DNA of 64,000 nt, from assembly GCA_000403315.2 (NCBI GenBank), contig KE159639.1, positions 103,323 to 167,322 of the forward strand, read 5' to 3'. Position numbers and translations under genes: made by a program. The stretch comes from Lachnospiraceae bacterium A2 (lineage in GTDB: Bacteria > Bacillota > Clostridia > Lachnospirales > Lachnospiraceae). The notes beneath the pieces were generated by a model, which was not told the origin of the DNA, made no database searches, and was given only the letters and a program-made list of their open reading frames with translations. Shown here piece by piece: positions 8,019 to 15,919 of the stretch (position 1 is its first letter; the number at the start of each line of letters is the position of its first letter).

Positions 8019-9164
8019 TCATAGGCCCTTATTCCCGGTTTTGGAGTGGCGCCAGGAGATTTTTTCCAGGGCGTCCGCCAGCGCCAGATTCTCCTTCCTG
8101 CTGCGCACCGCAATCCGGTACCAGCCTTCCCCAAGCCCCCGGAAATTCCCGCAGTCCCGGATGCAGATGCCATATTTTTCCAGTTCCCTGCCCAGGCCTG
8201 CCACGCTCTGAAAAAAGATGAAGTTTGCCGCATGCCCGTAGACCTGGATAAAAAAGTCCCCCTGGCTCCCGCTGCACGGCAAACAGGCATTCACCGACGG
8301 ATGAATGCCTGCCCCCTGCCTGGGCTGGTACCTGGAAAGCTGCCCCAGCAGGAATGATTTTTCCCGTTCTGACGCCTGCCTTGTTTCTTCCAAAAACGAC
8401 GTTTCCTTTGCCGCTGCAATCCCAGCTTCCTGTGCCGGGACTGACACGTTCCAGGGCTGGGTGGCCTCCCTCATGCGTTCCAGCACCTCAAGGTTGCCGC
8501 AAAGCCCGTAGCCCAGCCTAAGCCCGGGAATCCCAAATGTTTTTGTAAATGCTTTCACAAGAAAAAGGTTGTCATATCCTTCCAAAAAGCTTTTCAGCGA
8601 CTCTGTTTCCCCTTCTTTTGCCACCACAAAATCCAGAAAACATTCATCTGCCACAAGGATTGCCCCTGCCTGTGCGCATGTGTCCAGCATCCGCTTCAGC
8701 AGCCCCCGGCTTGCCAGTACCCCCGTAGGGTTGTTGGGGTTGCAGACAAACACCATGTCCACATCCGGGCTTATCCGTGCAAGGCACCCTTCCCCCATCT
8801 GGAAGCCCTGCTCCGGGCGCAGGTATTCCCAGAGGACCTCGCACCCTACAGTACCCAGCGCCTGTTCATACTCCTGGAATGTGGGCGCAAACAGCAGCGC
8901 CTTCCTGGGCTTTACCGCCAGCACAAGGGAAAAAATTACTTCCGCCGCGCCATTCCCGCAAATAACCTGCCCAGGCTCCACCTGCTCAAGCCCCGCAATG
9001 GCCTGCCGGAGCCTGCCGCTGCCCACCTGGGGGTAGTGGCCAATCCTGTCCATGGCATCCTTCGCCTGCTGTATGACGCCAGAAGGTGCCCCTAACAGGT
9101 TAATGTTAGCAGAAAAATCTATAAAATCCGGATATTGGTAAATATCTCCTCCGTGTTTATGCAT
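8019..9164 (-). CDS. CobD-like threonine-phosphate decarboxylase / class I-II aminotransferase
   Basis: This PLP enzyme of about 381 residues resembles CobD and HisC. It begins MHKHGGDIYQY, a start common in CobD (L-threonine O-3-phosphate decarboxylase, which makes aminopropanol phosphate for the B12 nucleotide loop). CNPNNPTG, ADECFLDF and the PLP-lysine region KAFTKTFGIPGLRLGYG are clear. The ATG at 9164 has AAGGGAG upstream and is chosen over a frame opening 20 codons earlier. CobD is favoured over histidinol-phosphate aminotransferase by the N-terminus and by cbiC 2.3 kb away. It lies 29 bases after an ABC permease and may be the last gene of that transcript. Confidence 0.8.
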   Translation of the reverse strand: MHKHGGDIYQYPDFIDFSANINLLGAPSGVIQQAKDAMDRIGHYPQVGSGRLRQAIAGLEQVEPGQVICGNGAAEVIFSLVLAVKPRKALLFAPTFQEYEQALGTVGCEVLWEYLRPEQGFQMGEGCLARISPDVDMVFVCNPNNPTGVLASRGLLKRMLDTCAQAGAILVADECFLDFVVAKEGETESLKSFLEGYDNLFLVKAFTKTFGIPGLRLGYGLCGNLEVLERMREATQPWNVSVPAQEAGIAAAKETSFLEETRQASEREKSFLLGQLSRYQPRQGAGIHPSVNACLPCSGSQGDFFIQVYGHAANFIFFQSVAGLGRELEKYGICIRDCGNFRGLGEGWYRIAVRSRKENLALADALEKISWRHSKTGNKGL

Positions 9165-9193
9165 AAGTTCTCCCTTCTTATTGGAAAATCCCC

Positions 9194-9817
9194 TTATTTT
9201 GCAGCCAGCTGCTCCCGCAGCCAAATCCCCCCAGCCACCAATACCACTGCCGCCCCGGCCATTGGGGCCGCAAACCCATAGTCCCCTTTCATCATCTGGA
9301 ACAGGGCAAAATCCCCCAGATACTGCGAGCCGCCAATATTCGCAAAGAAATACACCACCGATACCATATAGCCCAGTACCGCCTGGTTTGTCACCCCGCT
9401 GACGAAAAAGCCGATGCTGCCTAAGAAAAATATTTCACAGAAGGAGCCAACCCATAACGCCCTCCCGTCAAACTGGCTGTTCCCCTGCTCCATAAGCTGG
9501 AGAAATACGGTGACTACAAGGGCGAGGGCTGCCGTGGCTGCCAACAGGCGGATGCAGTATACACTCCAGAGGGGCGTTGCCTTGGACTTTTCCAAAAGCC
9601 AAAGTTCCCGGTTCTGCTCCGGCATGAACAGGGGAACCAGAAGGAGGATTCCAGTGAAGGCAGCATACATCTCCATTACCTTTGCCGCCTGCTCCCCATT
9701 CAAATTCCGGAAGCTGACAAAAAAGCCTGACAGGCAGCAAAACAGCAGCGTCACCAATAAATGCGGGGCATACTGCCTGCGGAAAAAACTATTTCCTATG
9801 CTTAAATATTTTTCCAT
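9194..9817 (-). CDS. ABC-2 type membrane protein (second subunit)
   Basis: This hydrophobic protein of 207 residues has about six predicted membrane helices and no other recognisable domain. Its ATG at 9817, with AAGGAG upstream, lies inside the end of the preceding permease gene, giving a 29-base overlap and likely coupled translation. With the upstream permease and ATPase it forms a three-gene exporter unit behind a two-component system. It may replace the second permease half in an ABC-2 transporter. The substrate is unknown. Confidence 0.65.
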   Translation of the reverse strand: MEKYLSIGNSFFRRQYAPHLLVTLLFCCLSGFFVSFRNLNGEQAAKVMEMYAAFTGILLLVPLFMPEQNRELWLLEKSKATPLWSVYCIRLLAATAALALVVTVFLQLMEQGNSQFDGRALWVGSFCEIFFLGSIGFFVSGVTNQAVLGYMVSVVYFFANIGGSQYLGDFALFQMMKGDYGFAAPMAGAAVVLVAGGIWLREQLAAK

Positions 9818-11033
9818 AAATGGTTTCTCCTTCCCTGCGCTTTTTCCCATAAATTACGATTGTTAAAGCGAAAGCCAGTACGGCAAGGCCTGCGTAAAAT
9901 CCCCGGTTTAAGAGAAACTCAGCCCGCTGCCCCCAAAATGCATTGGTGCTCCCAAGCGTATTCCACCGGCAAATTAACTGGAGCCCAAAATCCCCCCTTA
10001 AGCCAGAAGCAGCAAACAGGCTGCCGACAGCCCAGAATACCTGGACAAAAATGGAAATTACATTTTCTGTAACCTCTGTAATAAGGAATGAGATTGCAAG
10101 GACTGCCATCACCTCCGGCAGCAGCCATATACATGTGTATTTCAGGAAAGCCAGCACGTCCGGCGTTACCCCAATGGTTTTGGCATGGTACTGGTAGGGC
10201 ATCTGCATCACAAATGCAGTTACCAGCACTGGCAGGAAAGCCATGGACAGGCTGGCAAGGTAACGGCTCCCCAAAATCTGCCCGGAAGAAGCTTCATGGG
10301 CAAAAACCACCTGCGCCACTTTAGCGCGTTTATCCCGCAAGCAGCGGGTGACGCCCAGAAAAATCGGGAGGACAGAAAGGATAATCCCTGCATAGTCGCA
10401 AAACAGCCTTGCAGTGGCTCCTGTCACCCTGTCCTTGCTGCATAAAGCTTCAAATTCTTCTGCCGCCTGTTCATATGTCATGGGGACGCTCACCCCACGC
10501 CCAAGGCTCTCCTTGCTGTAAGAGCTGCCTGCGCCTATGATCTCACTGGCTTTTTCCATATATGCGCAAAATTCTTCATAGCCCAGGGTTTCCTTCGGGA
10601 CAACTTCATACCTTACCTGTGCATTAATGGCGCCTTCCATGGTGCCCTGGCCATAACCGCTGAAATGTTCTTCTTCCTCCTGCACCAGTTCTTCCCAGCT
10701 TTTCCCGGTGCAATCCTCAATGATCCCTTTTATCTCTGCCAGCTCCGTTTCATTCAGCGTCACGCTCCGGATAAACCCCATGGGGTATGTGGCATACGAA
10801 TTCCGGCCTGTTTCTGAAACAAGGCTTGCAAGCGTAGAAGCCATGACTGCAGATGGGTCATGGGTAACCGTGGTCCCATAATAGTCCTGCCCTGGGACTG
10901 GCTGTTCCATTCCGTCTGTCATTTCACTGCCTAATTGGCTGGAAAGGAACAGGACAAATACCGCCACATAAAGATAATAGACCATGCTTTTTAATACCTG
11001 TTTACATTCTTTCCAAAATAACGTCCCAAACAT
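9789..11033 (-). CDS. ABC transporter permease with large extracytoplasmic loop
   Basis: This protein has 414 residues. One membrane helix lies near residues 15-33. A hydrophilic region of about 170 residues follows, probably outside the cell. About five more helices fill the C-terminal half. The plan matches ABC-2 family permeases of Firmicutes, often used in antimicrobial-peptide export or resistance. The gene follows the ATPase by 11 bases and overlaps the next permease. Regulation is probably by the adjacent kinase and regulator. The substrate cannot be inferred. Confidence 0.78.
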   Translation of the reverse strand: MFGTLFWKECKQVLKSMVYYLYVAVFVLFLSSQLGSEMTDGMEQPVPGQDYYGTTVTHDPSAVMASTLASLVSETGRNSYATYPMGFIRSVTLNETELAEIKGIIEDCTGKSWEELVQEEEEHFSGYGQGTMEGAINAQVRYEVVPKETLGYEEFCAYMEKASEIIGAGSSYSKESLGRGVSVPMTYEQAAEEFEALCSKDRVTGATARLFCDYAGIILSVLPIFLGVTRCLRDKRAKVAQVVFAHEASSGQILGSRYLASLSMAFLPVLVTAFVMQMPYQYHAKTIGVTPDVLAFLKYTCIWLLPEVMAVLAISFLITEVTENVISIFVQVFWAVGSLFAASGLRGDFGLQLICRWNTLGSTNAFWGQRAEFLLNRGFYAGLAVLAFALTIVIYGKKRREGETIYGKIFKHRK

Positions 11034-11044
11034 GCCCGCACCCC

Positions 11045-11932
11045 CTATTCCCTGCCCTGCAAGGCAGAAGCATGGCCCATAAGGTACATATAGGCATCCT
11101 CTACGTCCGGGTTCGCTGGCTTCGCCCCTGCCATGGGCAGCCCATCGGCAACAATTTTAATGCTGGCAGTACTGCCATTTGTAAGGATCCCGGTCACAAG
11201 GAACTGCTCCTGCACCATGGGAAGCTCCATAGCAGACACTTCCATGGTATAAACTTTTCCACGGACGGCTTCCAAAAGCTGGGAAACTGTCCCATGGAAC
11301 AGGATTTCCCCTAAGTTCAGCACTGCAATATGCTCGCAGGTGGCTTCTATGTCCCCTACAATATGGGTAGACAGGATAACGATGCGGTCTTTTGCGATTT
11401 CGCAGAGCAAGTTGCGGAACCGCACCCGTTCCTCCGGGTCTAAGCCTGCAGTAGGTTCGTCTACCACAATGATTTTCGGGTCGTGGATAATGGCCTGTGC
11501 AATCCCCAGGCGCCGCTTCATGCCACCGGACATGGCCCGCACCTTTGTCTTATGCTGGTCCCCCAGATTCACTTTTTCCAGCATCAGGGGCACCTTTTTT
11601 GCCCGTTCCTGTTTGCCCATGCCGGACAGCACGGCCAGATAGTCCAATGCTTCGTAAGCCCCCATGTTCCCATACATGGAAAAATCCTGGGGAAGGTAGC
11701 CGACGATTTTCCTGATTTGGCTGCATTGGCTGACGGGAATCCCGCAGAGGGTAACTTCCCCGCTGGTCTTTTTTGCCAGCGTCACCAGCACCTTCATTAA
11801 AGTAGTCTTTCCAGCCCCGTTTGGGCCAAGAAGCCCGAACATCCCTGGGCCGATTTCCAAATTTACATGGCGCAGGGCCTGTTTTTTCCCAAAATGTTTT
11901 GATAAATCCTTAATCTCTATTTTTGTTTCCAT
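11045..11932 (-). CDS. ABC transporter ATP-binding protein
   Basis: This protein of 295 residues has Walker A GPNGAGKTT, a Q-loop in YLPQDF, signature MSGGMKRRLG, Walker B IIVVDEPTAGLDP and switch His in STHI. The last ~80 residues are a short accessory domain common in DrrA/CcmA-type drug and peptide ABC-2 ATPases. It drives the two permeases downstream. The 171-base gap to the kinase gene includes a TATACT box, so the transporter may have its own promoter that responds to the regulator. Confidence 0.93.
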   Translation of the reverse strand: METKIEIKDLSKHFGKKQALRHVNLEIGPGMFGLLGPNGAGKTTLMKVLVTLAKKTSGEVTLCGIPVSQCSQIRKIVGYLPQDFSMYGNMGAYEALDYLAVLSGMGKQERAKKVPLMLEKVNLGDQHKTKVRAMSGGMKRRLGIAQAIIHDPKIIVVDEPTAGLDPEERVRFRNLLCEIAKDRIVILSTHIVGDIEATCEHIAVLNLGEILFHGTVSQLLEAVRGKVYTMEVSAMELPMVQEQFLVTGILTNGSTASIKIVADGLPMAGAKPANPDVEDAYMYLMGHASALQGRE

Positions 11933-12103
11933 TTTTCCGGTTACTTTCGCAGTAACGCCTGCCTCCCTTCCTGTTTCAGGGGCTTCTGAATCCCTGCCCC
12001 GGTTCTGGAATATAGTATAAAAAGAATTTATCTACGAATTTCCTATAAAATAATAGTACTTTTTCTAATACTTGGGCGCACCCCTCTGGGAAATATGCAA
12101 TCC

Positions 12104-13300
12104 TTATTTTCTGCGCAGGCCTACGGACAGCGTGGCGGCCGCAATCGCCCCACGGCTGATGCTGTTCTGCAGCGCCAGCCTTCCTCCATGGATTTCGCAG
12201 AGCATCCGGCAGATAGACAAGCCAATGCCAAAATGCTCCTGGCTGTTTTCCTCCTCGCTGAAATACGTTTCCGCGCCCAACTGCAGCGCCTTTTCCGAAA
12301 ACCCCGGCCCATCATCCTTTACAAATATTGTAAATTCTCTCCCGGCCAATACAGCCTTTACCTGGACCTGCCCCTCCCCATAGCGTAGGGCATTGCCCAG
12401 CAAATTTTCAAATACCTCCATCAGCAGGTTTTTGTCCAAAAACAGCTCCTGCCCGGAAATGCTTGTATGCAGGGTAATTTCCTTATCCGTGTTCTGCCGG
12501 ATTCCATTCAGGACTGTTTCCATCTGGCCCACCAGCTCCTGCAGTTGCAGCCATTCCCCGGAAAGCTCCCATTTTTCCATTTTCTGGATGGTAACCATAG
12601 TGTTGGAAAACTGCAGCAGGCGTTCTTCCTGTTGGTGCATGGCAGCTAGCTTTTCTAACAGCATTTCCTGCGTGACCTTGCCTTTCGGCACATACCGCTG
12701 CAAAAATTCCGTATAGCCCCGGATGACAGTTAAAGGCGTACGGATATCATGGGCAAAAGCTGCGTTGATTTTCCGCTGCTCCTCCTGCTGCCTCCACTGA
12801 TCCTTCTTCCCTTTCAGGAGCCCCGCCCGCATCTGCTCCATTTCCCGGCAGAGGGCGCCCATTTCATCCTGGCTGCCCCAGACAATATCATGGCTGTAGT
12901 CGCCCATATTGATATAGGCGATCCCTGTCTTAATGGCGGCAAGGGGCTGCTTGATTTTCGTATCCAAAAAAATTTTCCCTACAATGCAAAAGCAGGCAAA
13001 GACATAAAGGTACAGGCAATAATAATAAAACCCGCCCAGCGCCCACAGCAGCATGCCCTCCCAGCTTCTTACCTTTCCGAAGCCCCCTGTCTGCAGCAAA
13101 CGGAAGGCTTCTGCGCAGGATGCTTCCTGCTGGCGTTTTACAAGGACCTCTATCCATGCAAGGCAGACATTCCTCGTAATCCAGTACATGGCCCCTACCC
13201 CCAGCATGCCCACACAGAGGTACCATACCAGCGCCCGGGCCAGGGACTTTTCCTGCAGGAACTTCCCAAACTGCTCTGACTTTTCTTCCAACCAATCCAT
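12104..13300 (-). CDS. Sensor histidine kinase
   Basis: This protein has 398 residues. Membrane helices near 22-42 and 84-110 enclose a short external loop of about 40 residues, followed by a HAMP-like region to about 165. The dimerisation helix has AFAHDIRTPL with His184 as the phosphorylation site. The ATPase part shows the N-box NLLGNALRY, DDGPGF and GIGLSI. It pairs with the OmpR-type regulator encoded 47 bases upstream. The small sensor loop and neighbouring ABC genes resemble peptide-sensing systems, although the signal is unknown. Confidence 0.95.
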   Translation of the reverse strand: MDWLEEKSEQFGKFLQEKSLARALVWYLCVGMLGVGAMYWITRNVCLAWIEVLVKRQQEASCAEAFRLLQTGGFGKVRSWEGMLLWALGGFYYYCLYLYVFACFCIVGKIFLDTKIKQPLAAIKTGIAYINMGDYSHDIVWGSQDEMGALCREMEQMRAGLLKGKKDQWRQQEEQRKINAAFAHDIRTPLTVIRGYTEFLQRYVPKGKVTQEMLLEKLAAMHQQEERLLQFSNTMVTIQKMEKWELSGEWLQLQELVGQMETVLNGIRQNTDKEITLHTSISGQELFLDKNLLMEVFENLLGNALRYGEGQVQVKAVLAGREFTIFVKDDGPGFSEKALQLGAETYFSEEENSQEHFGIGLSICRMLCEIHGGRLALQNSISRGAIAAATLSVGLRRK

Positions 13301-13346
13301 TTTGAAACCTTCCCTCAGTTTTTTGTTGGCAGCCTACGCCCAAGAA

Positions 13347-14012
13347 TCAGCCGACCCATTTATATCCCACGCCCCAGACTGTTTCAATATGCTTTTTGCC
13401 CTTGTCGATTTTCTGGCGGATCCTGCGGACATGCTCTGCAATAATAGAAGCATCCGCTTCCCCGTCAAACCCCCGGACTTTCTCATAAATCTGCTCTTTC
13501 TCAAACACCTGCCCGCTGTGGGAAATCAAAAGCTCCACAATGGAAAATTCTGTTTTCGTCAGGCCTGCGCCCTTTCCGTCCACAAGCACCTGTCGGCCGG
13601 AAAAATCCACCGCCAGGTTCCCGGTGAAATAGACATTGCTGTGCTGCTGCCGCCGTTCCTCCCGGCGCAGGTGGGCCTCTACCCGCGCCATCAGTTCTTC
13701 CATGCCAAAAGGCTTTACAATATAGTCATCCCCTCCTGCTTTAAACCCGTTTACCCTGTCCTGCTCCTCTGTCCGCGCAGTAAGGAATAAGATAGGGCAG
13801 TCCACATAATCCCGGATTTTTTCACAGACCGTATAACCGTCTATGTCCGGCATATTGATATCCATAATGATCAAATCTGGCTGGTATTTCAGGCTTTCCA
13901 TAGCTTCCATCCCATTTTTAGCTGTATATGCCACATAACCTTCCATTTCCAAAGATTCCTTCAACAGGGTGCGGATGCCTTCCTCATCGTCTACGGCAAG
14001 TATTTTTTTCAT
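13347..14012 (-). CDS. OmpR/PhoB-family response regulator
   Basis: This protein of 221 residues has a receiver domain with acidic pocket VDDEE, phosphoacceptor Asp51 in MDINMPD, the Thr in LTART and Lys in VKPF. The C-terminal winged helix ends in the usual HIRRIRxK-like and GVGYKW segments. AAAGGAGG precedes the ATG. It opens an operon-like block with the kinase and three ABC genes, which it probably controls. It is divergent from the coiled-coil gene at 14169. Confidence 0.95.
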   Translation of the reverse strand: MKKILAVDDEEGIRTLLKESLEMEGYVAYTAKNGMEAMESLKYQPDLIIMDINMPDIDGYTVCEKIRDYVDCPILFLTARTEEQDRVNGFKAGGDDYIVKPFGMEELMARVEAHLRREERRQQHSNVYFTGNLAVDFSGRQVLVDGKGAGLTKTEFSIVELLISHSGQVFEKEQIYEKVRGFDGEADASIIAEHVRRIRQKIDKGKKHIETVWGVGYKWVG

Positions 14013-14090
14013 TCCATCCTCCTTTTACCTTACTTTAATTATACCCGTATCTGCTTCAAATGGCAAAGGAATTTTTAACGTACAAGTTAA

Positions 14091-14119
14091 ATGACAAGGA
14101 AGGCTGGGTGTGGTATACT
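14091..14119 (+). promoter_or_regulatory. SigA-type promoter for the coiled-coil gene
   Basis: ATGACA at 14091-14096 and TATACT at 14114-14119 are separated by 17 bases. The boxes lie 50 bases upstream of the ATG at 14169, which has its own AGGAG site. No competing gene runs on this strand. Confidence 0.6.
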
Positions 14120-14168
14120 GGCAGAAACAGATAGAAATACGAGATTAGCAGAACAGGAGCGTGATACT

Positions 14169-14597
14169 ATGACAGACCATGAATTGCTGCTTGCTATTTC
14201 AGGCATTATGGACAAAAAATTAATCCCTATTGAAAACAGGCTTGATGCGATGCAGGATGAAATCCACATTATGCAGGGTGAAATCCGTAACATGCAGGGT
14301 GAAATCCGTGACATGCAGGGTGAAATCCGTAACATGCAGGGTGAAATCCGTGACATGCAGGGTAAAATCTATAGCATACAAGGTGAAATCCGTGACATAC
14401 AGGGTGAAATCCATAACATAAGATTATTCCAAGAAAATGTTATCCTGCCACGGCTTAACACCATTGAATCCTGTTACATGGATACTTATGAACGCTACAA
14501 AAGCTATGCAGACAAAATAGAATCCGTCTTTGCGGATACGGAACTGCTCAAAAAAGTAGTATCAGAACACAGCGAAAAGCTGCAAAAAATTTCATAG
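14169..14597 (+). CDS. Small coiled-coil protein with heptad tandem repeat
   Basis: This is a soluble protein of 142 residues with no signal peptide or membrane helix. The N-terminus (MTDHELLLAI) is followed by a run of seven-residue units of the form MQGEIRD or MQGEIRN at about residues 28-83, then a charged helical tail. Spacing of Met and Ile at positions a and d predicts a continuous coiled coil. The start at 14169 is supported by AGGAG upstream and a promoter at 14091. I do not recognise a family with a defined function. Related repeat proteins occur in Lachnospiraceae as hypothetical genes. The IS982 element lies just downstream but does not touch the gene. Confidence 0.75.
   Translation: MTDHELLLAISGIMDKKLIPIENRLDAMQDEIHIMQGEIRNMQGEIRDMQGEIRNMQGEIRDMQGKIYSIQGEIRDIQGEIHNIRLFQENVILPRLNTIESCYMDTYERYKSYADKIESVFADTELLKKVVSEHSEKLQKIS
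14250..14417 (+). repeat. In-frame 21-bp tandem repeat, eight units
   Basis: Eight consecutive 21-base units run from 14250 to 14417. Units 2 to 5 are nearly identical, alternating only between codons for Asn and Asp at the last position. Units 1 and 6 to 8 have diverged. Each unit codes one heptad, so gain or loss of units would keep the frame. The pattern is a coding VNTR and not a CRISPR array, because there are no spacers. Confidence 0.95.
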
Positions 14598-14668
14598 CCC
14601 TCTGCATGCCAAAAAACAGCAGGGTATGCCACTGCATATTACTATGGCGGTTCAATTCCAAAGATTTA

Positions 14669-14717
14669 CCAAATGGTTCCCCCATACATCATCTATAGTG
14701 ATGGAGGAACCATTTGG
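14669..14717. terminator. Palindrome after the coiled-coil gene
   Basis: CCAAATGGTTCC at 14669-14680 pairs perfectly with GGAACCATTTGG at 14706-14717, and pairing extends imperfectly inward. It lies 72 bases after the stop and 22 bases before the IS target duplication. The tract after it (TTCTTTCT) is only weakly T-rich, so terminator function is plausible but not certain. Confidence 0.5.
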
Positions 14718-14745
14718 AAAGGCTTCTTTCTATGTTATTAACTTA

Positions 14746-15869
14746 ACCTGTTGTGCTAGTTGATATAGAAAAACTTCAACAAAATATGCTATCCTATAGT
14801 TGTACACCACTACGACTATGAAAGGAGGCACATGATGTTGAAGTTTCAAGATGATTATACCACTCTCATAGCAACTTTTGAAGATTTTATTTTGCTTGTT
14901 TACACGATTATTGATGACCTGTACCAACAGTTTGTCCCTGCTTCTGTTTCCCAAAGAAGAAATGTGGATGCCGCAAAAATGTCTGACTCAGAAATTATCA
15001 CCCTGAGTATCTGCGGTGAGCTTATCGGGATGGATTCTGAAAATGCCTGGTATTCCTTTGTGAAACGTAATTATCGGCATCTCTTCCCCATGCTTTGCTG
15101 CCGTACCCGGTTTAACCGCACTAGGAGGGCACTTTTACAGGTGACAGAACTGCTCCGGCAGAAACTGACCCAGTCCTTTCCCATACCAGCCAGCCGTTAT
15201 TTTGTGATTGACAGCTTTCCCCTTCCGGTCTGCAAGTTCGGGCGAGCGCGTTATTGTCGTTCATTCCGTGCGGACGGGGCAAATTACGGAAGGTGTCCTT
15301 CCAAAAAAGAAACTTATTTCGGCTTCAAGGTCCATGCCCTGATCACGCTGGAAGGCTATATCACAGCATTTGAGGTCACCCCGGCATCCGTGGATGACAG
15401 GGAAGGACTCCGTGATCTCGCGGAGAAACGCTGTGGCCTGGTAATCCTCGGGGACAAAGGGTATACCGGAGAAGCTCTTTTTGATGACATGCGCAGGAAA
15501 GGGATATGCCTGATGTCACTGAAACCTTCTAATTATAAAAATAACTGGCCCACAGAAATACGGAAGCTAATCTTCCGCTTTCGGCGAAGGGTAGAAACGG
15601 TATTCTCGCAGCTTAGTGAGCAGCTGAATGCAGAAAGGGTACTCGCGAAAAGCTTCAGGGGGTTATGCACCCGGTTGCAGAACAAGATATTGGGACATAA
15701 CCTGTGTATGGCATTCAACAGTATATTCCAGGCACCCTGTGACATTGGAAAAATCAAGCAGTTAATCTTCTGAAAATTTTAGCTTTCAGAATTAGAGAGG
15801 GACTTTTTGGGCTTTTTTAGCCCTGTCATCAGATTATGCTGTTTGAATTATGTAAGTAGCACAACAGGT
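14746..15869 (+). mobile_element. Complete IS982-family insertion sequence with 7-bp target duplication
   Basis: The element is 1124 bp. It begins ACCTGTTGTGCTA and ends with the exact complement TAGCACAACAGGT, a 13-bp perfect terminal inverted repeat. The host sequence TAACTTA occurs on both sides at 14739-14745 and 15870-15876, a 7-bp target duplication within the range known for IS982. The single transposase gene appears intact. The insertion lies between the coiled-coil gene and the zinc dehydrogenase and breaks no visible gene. The perfect duplication points to a recent event. Confidence 0.95.
14832..15773 (+). CDS. IS982-family transposase
   Basis: This DDE transposase has 313 residues. 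The motifs are DSFPLPVCKFGRARYC with the first Asp, KKETYFGFKVH, LGDKGYTG with the second Asp, and RRVETVFSQL with the Glu. These match the IS982 family in sequence and order. AAAGGAGG lies just before the tandem ATG codons at 14832 and 14835, and either could be used. No frameshift or stop is seen, so the element is probably able to move. Confidence 0.95.
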   Translation: MMLKFQDDYTTLIATFEDFILLVYTIIDDLYQQFVPASVSQRRNVDAAKMSDSEIITLSICGELIGMDSENAWYSFVKRNYRHLFPMLCCRTRFNRTRRALLQVTELLRQKLTQSFPIPASRYFVIDSFPLPVCKFGRARYCRSFRADGANYGRCPSKKETYFGFKVHALITLEGYITAFEVTPASVDDREGLRDLAEKRCGLVILGDKGYTGEALFDDMRRKGICLMSLKPSNYKNNWPTEIRKLIFRFRRRVETVFSQLSEQLNAERVLAKSFRGLCTRLQNKILGHNLCMAFNSIFQAPCDIGKIKQLIF

Positions 15870-15919
15870 TAACTTAAGGTGCAGTTCTTTTCTGCCTTAT
15901 TCCTAATCCTTACTGGCAA

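Noticed and set aside
14250..14417. CRISPR-like regular repeat
   Set aside because: Units are directly adjacent without spacers, lie in frame inside a gene and encode heptads. It is a coding tandem repeat.
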